From positions 558,001 through 622,000 of the forward strand of contig NZ_WELI01000005.1 of NCBI RefSeq assembly GCF_009184635.1: DNA of 64,000 nt. The letters run 5' to 3'. The position numbers and the translations under genes were made by a program. The DNA is from Rudanella paleaurantiibacter (GTDB lineage Bacteria; Bacteroidota; Bacteroidia; Cytophagales; Spirosomataceae). The notes under the pieces were generated by a model. The model saw only the letters and a program-made list of their open reading frames with translations, was not told the origin of the DNA and did no database searches. Below are positions 56,151 through 62,942 of the stretch, piece after piece (the stretch's first letter is position 1; the number at the start of each line of letters is the position of its first letter).

Positions 56151-56702
56151 TTAACCTCTGGGAGGGAAAACGCCTTGCAGAGCGATGCAGAACGTTAACG
56201 TCAGCGAGGGTTGCATGATTGAAAAAGGGGCATTGATTCCACCGGCATACCCTACCTGAAGCGTGTAGGGGGCCATGCTACCATTTGACGTGGCCGCATA
56301 CCGATTATCAGTGCCTGTTTGGGCAGGGGCCCGCCCGGCTGGCGATGCGCTATTGCCTAAATCGGTTGTTGCCAACTGTGTCAACGACACCGCATCGGCA
56401 GCTGAATGACCATGGGGCGTGATCTGAGCTGGGATAAGCGTTTCGACTTGAGCCCCACCTTCTTGTCCTATAAAGAACTGAGAAAGCCCGGGGCCTTGCC
56501 CCTGATGTATAGGTACCCTGCCCTGCAGGTCGGGTAGCGCAAACGTCGACTTACCATCGCCCCCATAGAAAGTACCCAATAGAGAGAACAGGGCCGTATT
56601 CTGAGAAATAGGTAAAATCTGGCCATTACAAAGGGCCCATCCTGTAGGGGCAAAATTACTGGCGGTAATACCAATCTCAGCAACGAACGAAGTGATATCC
56701 AT
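56151..56702 (-). CDS. Phage tail collar-domain protein (MdpB-like), copy 2
   Basis: A 183-residue paralogue. Its shared framework is APTGWALCNGQILPISQNTALFSLLG, YGGDGKSTFALPDLQGRVPIHQG, TPHGHSAA, and the C-terminal IMQPSLTLTFCIALQGVFPP. The central loop is longer and different from the other copies, where receptor specificity would lie if it binds one. Twelve bases separate it from the third copy. Confidence 0.88.
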   Translation of the reverse strand: MDITSFVAEIGITASNFAPTGWALCNGQILPISQNTALFSLLGTFYGGDGKSTFALPDLQGRVPIHQGQGPGLSQFFIGQEGGAQVETLIPAQITPHGHSAADAVSLTQLATTDLGNSASPAGRAPAQTGTDNRYAATSNGSMAPYTLQVGYAGGINAPFSIMQPSLTLTFCIALQGVFPPRG

Positions 56703-56712
56703 AAGGAGAAAG

Positions 56713-57261
56713 TTAGGATTGCTGGGGATACTGTCCGTAAAGCGAAATTATAAAACTAACCGTCAGGTAGGGTTGCATAATATTGACCGGGAGGTTTCCT
56801 CCATCCTGGTTAGGACCGGTCTGAATTGCCGTATTGTTCCCGATGTTTGCCATATTGGCTGTATTGGCCGTAGGGCTTCGGTAGAACGCTTTTCGACCTG
56901 AACCAGCGTAGTAATTACCCTGCGGACTCCCCGAGATACCAGCACTACTTGATGCAATAGGCTGATACGTGTACGGATGGGTATGGGGCGGAATATTATT
57001 CAGGCTAAGCACAACCTCTGTCCGCCCACCTTGCTCCCCTATTGTATAGGTTACTCCGTTGCGGGTACCCATATGCATAGGAACCCGCCCTCGTAAATCG
57101 GGCAAAGCAAAAGTCTCCTGTCCATCCCCCCCGTAGGTAGTACCAATCAGTATAAAGAGTGCGTCGTTCTCTGCAATCGGTATCAGTTGTCCATCGCAGA
57201 AGGCCCAGCCTACGGGTGGAAATGAACCGGCAAACAGACGAATTTCACCGATATATGGCAT
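56713..57261 (-). CDS. Phage tail collar-domain protein (MdpB-like), copy 1
   Basis: A 182-residue paralogue, first of the triplet. It starts MPYIGEIRLFAGSFPPVGWAFCDGQLIPIAENDALF and continues YGGDGQETFALPDLRGRVPMHMG, IPPHTHPYTYQ and MQPYLTVSFIISLYGQYP. The repeated spacing of conserved Trp/Gly/Asp/Pro/His residues in all three copies shows they arose by duplication and kept the fold. Ten bases separate it from the second copy. Confidence 0.88.
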   Translation of the reverse strand: MPYIGEIRLFAGSFPPVGWAFCDGQLIPIAENDALFILIGTTYGGDGQETFALPDLRGRVPMHMGTRNGVTYTIGEQGGRTEVVLSLNNIPPHTHPYTYQPIASSSAGISGSPQGNYYAGSGRKAFYRSPTANTANMANIGNNTAIQTGPNQDGGNLPVNIMQPYLTVSFIISLYGQYPQQS

Positions 57262-57348
57262 ACGAAAAAATAAGTTTGTAGTGGTTAGCGAACGAATGTG
57301 TAGGCGTCTGAGGGCGTGGGCTCAGTGTAAAAAAAGGTCAATAAGCCG

Positions 57349-57900
57349 TTAAACGAGTGAATTCGGTAGCACTGGATATCCCGGTGTTTCGGTATCGGTG
57401 CCCAACAATGATTTACCCCGGAAATCGACGCAGCTTAATACCTTGAAATGATCGGTCAGGGTAAGTACTCCTTTATCGCCGAAGATTTGAAGCTGGTGCG
57501 AAGTATTGCCCGGTACAGAGCCGTGTAACGCCTGACCTCGCCAATGGACCAACGTACCAGCCAGTTGAAACGAAACGGCCTGCGAACCCATCACTGGTTC
57601 GGGCATGGCTGGTAATGACGGCACCGGCTGACCGAGCAACGTGCTTACAGCCTGCAAGCCCTGCTGCAGACGATTCTGTAAATAAGCGGTTGAGTCTTGT
57701 TCGGGGCAGAACGGGTAGAGCTCCGTTACCCAGATTTGTTGCGGCTGCCCAATTCCCTGGGCTGTCAGAAGCGACTTAGCGAACAAATGACTGTTTACTG
57801 ACGCAGGCACGGTAGCCCCTATCGAATCGACGATAGGTAGCATAGAAGCTGCCGACAGCCCTACTGAGAGCTGTTTTACAAATTGCCGACGATTAGGCAT
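57349..57900 (-). CDS. Tat-signal protein, unknown; possible Gfo/Idh/MocA remnant
   Basis: A 183-residue protein with a twin-arginine signal NRRQFVKQLSVGLSAASM (RRxFxK), so it would be exported folded. The rest has no confident family. QLQIFGDKGVLTLTDHFKVL resembles the C-terminal domain of Gfo/Idh/MocA oxidoreductases, but the NAD-binding domain is absent. It is first in the collar operon, directly after the operon promoter and 87 bases before the first collar gene. It could be a degraded or repurposed oxidoreductase. Confidence 0.55.
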   Translation of the reverse strand: MPNRRQFVKQLSVGLSAASMLPIVDSIGATVPASVNSHLFAKSLLTAQGIGQPQQIWVTELYPFCPEQDSTAYLQNRLQQGLQAVSTLLGQPVPSLPAMPEPVMGSQAVSFQLAGTLVHWRGQALHGSVPGNTSHQLQIFGDKGVLTLTDHFKVLSCVDFRGKSLLGTDTETPGYPVLPNSLV

Positions 57901-57964
57901 AGAATGGTGGTAGGGTTCAGGATAGATCCGCGAAATTGATACGATCTATTTTATTAACCGGTTA

Positions 57965-57994
57965 CAAATCTATCATACACGATATAATATCAAA
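57965..57994 (-). promoter_or_regulatory. Promoter of the collar operon
   Basis: On the minus strand TTTG (57994-57991), an 18-base spacer, then exact TAGATTTG (57972-57965). The first ATG (57900) is 64 bases on. This is the best -33/-7 pair in the window. Confidence 0.72.
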
Positions 57995-58100
57995 GTATTG
58001 TCAGTCCTTATCTTTTGCTTACCAAAAAGTAAAAATTAACCTAAAGCTCCAGAAATGGCACAAGAGTCAATTCAATTTCTGATAATTGGTCACTTTATCT

Positions 58101-59024
58101 TTACAACATGGCTGCCCCAAATACCCCGGCGCTATCGCCCAGTTTGGGCCGTAAAATAGGCGTCCGAACTACCCCGTTGTTAAAAATATACTTTTTAATC
58201 CGTTCGGTCCCTTCAGTATACAGTTCATCGACGTTACCGACTCCCCCGCCGAGCACAATCGCGTCGGGGTCGAGCACATTGATAATGGTTGAGATAGACC
58301 GACCGTAGTATTCCAGCATCCGTTCGAACGTTTGGGTCGCTACGGGGTCAATGCCTTGCCGATGACGCTCAATGATTTCTTTCATCTTGCGTTCCTCCCC
58401 GCATTGCTCGTAATAAAACCGCTGCAAAGCCGGTCCAGAAAGCACCTGCTCATTGCAACCGCGCTTACCACAATAGCAATCGTAGCCGTTTTCTTCGAGG
58501 ATATTGTGCCCCCACTCGCCCCCAATTCCGTGTAAGCCACCCAGTACCATCGGCTTGCTGTCGGCACTTGTCTTGAACACAACTCCTCCGCCGACACCCG
58601 TACCCATAATCACCCCAAACACGCACCGAAAGTCGGGCATAACCTCCGGCACAATGCCCATAGTTGCTTCGGCCAGGGCGAAACAGTTGGCATCATTGGC
58701 GACGGTAATAGGAACAGCCAGCCGCCGGGCCAAATCCTGCACCATCGGTTTGCCGTTGAGCACCGTGGTATTGCAGTTTTTCATCGTGTTGGTGGTAGGG
58801 TCATTCGTACCGGGGGTACCAAAGCCAATGTGTTCGGGCTGATACCCCGTTTCGACACGCAGAATATCGACCAAAAGCTCAATCCGGCTCAGAATATGGT
58901 CGTACCCCTTATGGGCTTCGGTATCAATTCGTTTCCGAAGAACAATAGCGTCGGGCGATGGGCTCGAAAGGACCACCCCTTCGATTTTGGTTCCTCCCAG
59001 GTCAATACCCCAATAAGTCTGCAT
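58101..59024 (-). CDS. ROK-family sugar kinase
   Basis: A 307-residue cytoplasmic kinase. The ATP site is GIDLGGTKIEGVVL, and GFGTPGTNDP, VANDANCFALAEA and GTGVGGGVVF follow. The zinc motif CYCGKRGCNE and the EQVLSGPAL segment mark ROK kinases. It likely phosphorylates glucose, fructose or N-acetylhexosamine. The lack of a helix-turn-helix excludes a ROK repressor. It is divergent from the peroxiredoxin gene. Confidence 0.93.
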   Translation of the reverse strand: MQTYWGIDLGGTKIEGVVLSSPSPDAIVLRKRIDTEAHKGYDHILSRIELLVDILRVETGYQPEHIGFGTPGTNDPTTNTMKNCNTTVLNGKPMVQDLARRLAVPITVANDANCFALAEATMGIVPEVMPDFRCVFGVIMGTGVGGGVVFKTSADSKPMVLGGLHGIGGEWGHNILEENGYDCYCGKRGCNEQVLSGPALQRFYYEQCGEERKMKEIIERHRQGIDPVATQTFERMLEYYGRSISTIINVLDPDAIVLGGGVGNVDELYTEGTERIKKYIFNNGVVRTPILRPKLGDSAGVFGAAML

Positions 59025-59081
59025 AGCGTATCGTATCGATTTAGGCGTTGCGAAATAAGCAATTTTTTAGCCCTCCGGCTA

Positions 59082-59089
59082 TACCTTTG
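59082..59089 (+). promoter_or_regulatory. -7 element for the peroxiredoxin gene
   Basis: Exact TACCTTTG, 27 bases before the ATG at 59117. No clear -33. Confidence 0.5.
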
Positions 59090-59116
59090 CCAACAAACTA
59101 AAAATGCAACCCACTT

Positions 59117-59578
59117 ATGGTAGGCCAAACAGCCCCCTCATTTACGTTATTTAACTCCGATAAAAAAGAGGTATCTCTTCAGGACTACACCGGCAAGAAT
59201 GTAGTTCTCCTGTTCTTTCCGCTCGCTTTTACCAGCGTTTGCACTGCCGAGCTCTGCGAACTTCGCGACAACATTGCCACGTACCAGAACCTCAATGCCG
59301 AGATTCTGGCCGTTTCGGTCGATTCGCCGTTCACCCTGGCCCGGTTCAAAGAGGAGCAGAACCTGCCGTTCCCCCTTCTTTCTGACTTTAACAAAGAGGT
59401 TTCGGCTGCGTACGGAAGCCTTTACGACACGTTTGTGTTCGGCATGAAAGGGGTAAGCAAGCGGTCCGCTTTCGTAATTGACAAAAACGGCACTATACAA
59501 CACGCTGAGGTACTCGAAAACGCGGGCGAAGTGCCCAGCTTCGAGGCCGTACGCGAAACGTTAAACACCTTACAGTAA
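59117..59578 (+). CDS. Peroxiredoxin (AhpE/Bcp-like)
   Basis: A 153-residue thiol peroxidase reducing H2O2 or organic hydroperoxides. The active-site segment is FFPLAFTSVCTAELCELRD, with the peroxidatic Cys in TSVC and a second Cys five residues later. Earlier VGQTAPSFTLFNSDKKEVSL is the usual N-terminus. The LSDFNKEVSAAYG and SKRSAFVIDKNGTIQHAEV segments fit the AhpC/TSA fold. Its stop codon starts the palindrome that leads into the next gene. Confidence 0.92.
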   Translation: MVGQTAPSFTLFNSDKKEVSLQDYTGKNVVLLFFPLAFTSVCTAELCELRDNIATYQNLNAEILAVSVDSPFTLARFKEEQNLPFPLLSDFNKEVSAAYGSLYDTFVFGMKGVSKRSAFVIDKNGTIQHAEVLENAGEVPSFEAVRETLNTLQ

Positions 59579-59652
59579 GCAGTGGCAGTAGGCAGTAGGC
59601 AGTGAATGATACTGCCTACTGCCTACTGCTCACTGCCTACTGCCACTGCTTA
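59576..59652. repeat. Stop-to-start CAGTAGG palindrome
   Basis: The 20-base arms run from the T of the peroxiredoxin stop (59576) to the A of the methyltransferase ATG (59652). They are perfect reverse complements for TAAGCAGTGGCAGTAGGCAG; further CAGTAGG heptads fill the middle. The whole intergenic region is the palindrome. Confidence 0.88.
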
Positions 59653-60419
59653 TGTCCTGGTACCAAACTTTTTTTCACGGCTTGCCCCAACAAGCCTGGC
59701 AGGCCGCCCAGACCGATGAGCAAAACCAGCTCGATCTGGAGATGATTGTAGAAACCCTGTCGTTTGGCCCCGACGACCGGGTGCTCGACGTGTTTTGTGG
59801 CTACGGCCGACACACGCTGCCCCTCGCCCGCATGGGTGCCCAGATGACCGCTGTCGATATTTCGGAGGAATACATAACAGCTCTGAAAGCGGCCGCTAAA
59901 ACCGAGAAACTCGACGTCCGCGCTATTCAGGCCGACTTCCTGACTACCCCGGCCCTGGCCGATGATACCGAGACCTTCGACGCTGCGTATTGCCTGGGCA
60001 ACAGTTTTTGCTTTTTCCCTTACCCCGATATGCTCGCGTTCCTGCAGCGCATTGCCCACCTGCTGCGGCCGGGCGGGCGACTACTGGTGCATTCGAGCAT
60101 GGTGGCCGAAGTGGTGCTTCCTGATTTTCAGGAGCGTAACTGGATGCCCGTTGGCGACGACATGACGGTACTGGTCGAAAACCAATACGAACCACTGGAG
60201 GGCAGCATCCATCAGCAACTCACGTATTTAAAGACCCATACCGACGGTTCGGTAGAGTCGGTGCAGCGCACGGCAGTGTATTACGTGTACACCCTCGCCC
60301 AGCTTTCGCGGTTGCTGTCTCAGGTTGGCCTAACGGTCGAAGCGGTGTACGGAACCGTTCATTTAGAACCCTTTATGGTAGGCGATGAGGGGGCCTGGAT
60401 TGTAGCCGAGAAAGCCTGA
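59652..60419 (+). CDS. Class I SAM-dependent methyltransferase
   Basis: A 255-residue Rossmann methyltransferase. Motif I is DRVLDVFCGYGRHTLPLARMG, motif II GAQMTAVDISEEYI, and the post-I region has FDAAYCLGNSFCFF, then LRPGGRLLVHSSM. Substrate unknown; small-molecule methylation is likely. Its start codon is the last base pair of the palindrome shared with the peroxiredoxin gene, so a normal leader is absent and it is probably translated from read-through RNA. Confidence 0.88.
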   Translation: MSWYQTFFHGLPQQAWQAAQTDEQNQLDLEMIVETLSFGPDDRVLDVFCGYGRHTLPLARMGAQMTAVDISEEYITALKAAAKTEKLDVRAIQADFLTTPALADDTETFDAAYCLGNSFCFFPYPDMLAFLQRIAHLLRPGGRLLVHSSMVAEVVLPDFQERNWMPVGDDMTVLVENQYEPLEGSIHQQLTYLKTHTDGSVESVQRTAVYYVYTLAQLSRLLSQVGLTVEAVYGTVHLEPFMVGDEGAWIVAEKA

Positions 60420-60601
60420 AATCTGGGTCATACACATCCGTATTTTCACTCATAAAGATGCCCTTTATGACAGCTTTCCGGCCCATACTTTACGCTGGAA
60501 TCTCTGTTCATTTTTAGGCTATTTTATGGAAAGTGAGGCAGAAAAAAAGCAATTGATTGTACTTTTTTAATAATTATTGCATTGTGTGTGGTTGTAAAAA
60601 C
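60420..60601. other. AT-rich gap before the TetR promoter
   Basis: About 180 bases after the methyltransferase stop. It shows no ORF or stem with a T tract; TTTTTTAATAATTATTGC gives the AT-rich character. The TetR promoter and operator follow directly. Confidence 0.4.
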
Positions 60602-60629
60602 TTAAACTGGTAACTTTCAGCCAGTTTAA
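60592..60629 (+). promoter_or_regulatory. TetR promoter with overlapping operator
   Basis: TTAAACTGG (60602-60610) and CCAGTTTAA (60621-60629) are perfect 9-bp inverted repeats. The 10 bases between contain the -7-like TAACTTTC (60611-60618), with TTG at 60592-60594. A repressor bound there would block its own promoter. Confidence 0.65.
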
Positions 60630-60658
60630 CACCGTTAACTGAGCTATACGGATCTTGT

Positions 60659-61252
60659 ATGGAAGTTCTGGAACGCAAGCAGCGCAACCGCGAACAAACC
60701 CGTTCGGGCATTGTTTCGACGGCCAAAGACATTGCCCGCCGGGAAGGGTGGCAAGCGGTTTCCATTCGCAAAATAGCGGACGCAATAGAATACAGTGCCC
60801 CCATCGTTTACGAATACTTCGACAGTAAGGATGTGCTGCTCGATGAAATTCGGCAGGAAGGGTTTCGGCATTTGCGGAATGAGTATGAACGGATTACCAA
60901 ACTGTACCGGGACCCCGAAAAACGATTGTATGAGATCTCGATGGTACAGTGGGAGTTTGCCGTAAAGCAACCCGAAATCTATCAGGTCATGTACAACCTC
61001 AACGGCGCGTTCTGTGCCTTGCCCGTACACGAAGGGCAGGAGACGCAGGCCGTATCGTCGCTCGTGCAAGACATTATCTTCTCGTTTATTCCCAAATCGA
61101 AGGAGAGTATTCGACGCCTATATTTTGAATGGTGGTCGATTTCGCACGGAATGATTACCCTGGCCATGATGCTCAAGGGACAGCAATCGGTCGAACAGTC
61201 ACAGCAGGTGTATCAGGAAGCGATGCGCCGGTTTGCCCGCAGTCTGAAATAA
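60659..61252 (+). CDS. TetR/AcrR-family regulator
   Basis: A 197-residue repressor-type protein. The helix-turn-helix near residues 15-62 reads IVSTAKDIARREGWQAVSIRKIADAIEYSAPIVYEYFDSKDVLL, a standard TetR start. The C-terminal ligand domain is all helical, from YEISMVQWEFAVKQPEIYQVMYN to SIRRLYFEWWSISHGMITLAMM. It likely represses itself and the adjoining DsbA-like gene through the operator upstream. The effector is unknown. Confidence 0.93.
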   Translation: MEVLERKQRNREQTRSGIVSTAKDIARREGWQAVSIRKIADAIEYSAPIVYEYFDSKDVLLDEIRQEGFRHLRNEYERITKLYRDPEKRLYEISMVQWEFAVKQPEIYQVMYNLNGAFCALPVHEGQETQAVSSLVQDIIFSFIPKSKESIRRLYFEWWSISHGMITLAMMLKGQQSVEQSQQVYQEAMRRFARSLK

Positions 61253-61888
61253 ATGGCAAAGCCTACTCTTCTTTACGTGTACGACGCCCTCTGCGGCTGG
61301 TGCTACGGTTTTAGCCCCGTTATTCGGCAACTGCACGACCGTTACGGCGATCAGATCGATTTCACGGTGCTGAGTGGTGGCATGATTACAGGGAACCGGA
61401 TTGGGCCACTCCGCCAAATGCGTACCTACATTCAGGGGGCCTACAAAACCGTTGAAGAACGTACGGGAATCCGGTTTGGTGATGGATACCTCAATGGACT
61501 GCTGCTCGATGATGACTACATCTCGGACTCCACGAAGCCCGGCGCGGCCATGACGCTGTTTAAAGCTATTTTGCCCGAACGCGCTATCCAGTTTGCCGCC
61601 GATCTGCAACGAGCTCACCATTTCGACGGCATGGACTTAAACGTGGACGCCAACTATGGCCCATTGGTGGAGCCTTACGGTATCGACCCGGAGGAATTTG
61701 TGGCCCATATTGGCGACGAGGCCATTCGTCAGCAGACCGAGCAGGAGTTTGGTTTAGTAGCGAGCTACGGTATCAACGGGTTTCCATCGGTGATTGTAGG
61801 CAATGGCGATCAGTTGTACCTCGTAGCACGGGGGTATCTTCCCTATGAAGCCTTAGAAGCCAACGTACTTCGGGCCATAAACAGCTAA
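61253..61888 (+). CDS. DsbA-family thioredoxin-fold protein (FrnE-like)
   Basis: A 211-residue protein with the active-site motif ALCGWCYGFSPV near residue 12, a CxxC thiol pair of the DsbA/FrnE type, and a cis-Pro in GFPSVIVG. There is no signal peptide, so it is cytoplasmic. It probably works as a disulfide isomerase or oxidoreductase in redox stress. Its ATG follows the TetR stop without a gap, so it is in the same operon and very likely its target. Confidence 0.88.
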   Translation: MAKPTLLYVYDALCGWCYGFSPVIRQLHDRYGDQIDFTVLSGGMITGNRIGPLRQMRTYIQGAYKTVEERTGIRFGDGYLNGLLLDDDYISDSTKPGAAMTLFKAILPERAIQFAADLQRAHHFDGMDLNVDANYGPLVEPYGIDPEEFVAHIGDEAIRQQTEQEFGLVASYGINGFPSVIVGNGDQLYLVARGYLPYEALEANVLRAINS

Positions 61889-61910
61889 AAATGGGGCAAA
61901 CGGGTTGCCC

Positions 61911-62735
61911 CTACTCCACTTCTTTCGTCCGTACTTCAATCTGACTCTGGTGGTACACCAGTGAATAGGGCTCTACACTGTTCGTAAGCCACACGTTACC
62001 GCCAATAACCGAATCGTGACCCACCACGGTTTTGCCTCCCAATATGGTGGCGTTGGCGTAAATCACCACGTTATCTTCAATGGTCGGGTGCCGTTTTTTC
62101 TGGGCCATATTCTTCGCTACATGCGTTGCGCCCAGCGTGACACCCTGATACACCTTCACGTTCTCGCCAATCACGGTGGTTTCACCAATCACGACCCCCG
62201 TGCCGTGATCAATAAAAAACGAGCGCCCAATCCGGGCTCCGGGGTGAATATCAATACCCGTTTGCCCGTGAGCATATTCGGTTAGCATCCGCGGGAGCAA
62301 GGGTACATTGAGCCGCAACAAGGCGTGCGCAAACCGGTACACGGCAATCGCGTAAAACCCCGGATATACGGCGATCACCTCTTCAAACCCTTTTGAAGCC
62401 GGGTCGTTGTCGGCAATGGCGCGGGCATCGTACAGCAAATCATCGTAAATAGATCGGAGCTGTTCAAAAAACAACATCGACAATTCTTCGGGAGCCTGGT
62501 GCAGGTGCCCGGAAAGTGGCCGCATCAGACACACCAACTGGTCATTGAGCTGAGCGTACGTGCGGCTTACATCCTGCGTAGCCGACTGGCAATCCTGCGT
62601 GACCGGAAACAGGAACCGCATCAACTGATCGATGAACCGACCCGCGTCGGGCCGCGACGGTAGCCGATACCGAAACAAATCCCGTTGCTGACGGAGGTAC
62701 TCAAGCAGATCGTTGGTTTGGTCAGAAGTTGTCAT
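61911..62735 (-). CDS. cysE: Serine O-acetyltransferase
   Basis: Makes O-acetylserine for cysteine synthesis. It has about 274 residues from the ATG at 62735; the frame starts at 62789. A helical N-terminal domain is followed by a left-handed beta helix with hexapeptide repeats: [46 protein letters not shown], and [17 protein letters not shown]. The [11 protein letters not shown] motif holds the active-site His and Asp. No cysK is near. It has no strong terminator before the convergent DsbA-like gene. Confidence 0.94.
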   Translation of the reverse strand: MTTSDQTNDLLEYLRQQRDLFRYRLPSRPDAGRFIDQLMRFLFPVTQDCQSATQDVSRTYAQLNDQLVCLMRPLSGHLHQAPEELSMLFFEQLRSIYDDLLYDARAIADNDPASKGFEEVIAVYPGFYAIAVYRFAHALLRLNVPLLPRMLTEYAHGQTGIDIHPGARIGRSFFIDHGTGVVIGETTVIGENVKVYQGVTLGATHVAKNMAQKKRHPTIEDNVVIYANATILGGKTVVGHDSVIGGNVWLTNSVEPYSLVYHQSQIEVRTKEVE

Positions 62736-62872
62736 GCTGTGACAAGAATAGTGGATTCGCTGCCCCGTACTGAGGAACATTCCCAACACCTTATGGGGCG
62801 GTAACGCGGTTTATGGGGGCAGCTGTTCCGTTGATTGGTAGGTTTTTGGGGCGATTAGCGGTATTCTGTGAC

Positions 62873-62900
62873 TTTGTTAACAGTAATGGCTTCACTTTTG
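62873..62900 (+). promoter_or_regulatory. Promoter of the sugar dehydrogenase gene
   Basis: TTTG at 62873-62876 and CACTTTTG at 62893-62900 (7 of 8), spacer 16 bases, 43 bases before the ATG. The spacer is at the short edge. Confidence 0.45.
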
Positions 62901-62942
62901 CCTTGCCACACCGGTAAAAATACGGAGAAGTCCAACAAAGTC

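Noticed and set aside
51521-57900. A prophage
   Set aside because: Only collar-domain genes occur; there is no integrase, terminase, capsid, tail or lysis gene, and no attachment repeats or tRNA neighbour.
59576-59652. A possible cobalamin riboswitch because GCCACTG occurs near 59643
   Set aside because: The string is part of the CAGTAGG palindrome and no other cobalamin-riboswitch element is present; the downstream methyltransferase is not a cobalamin gene.
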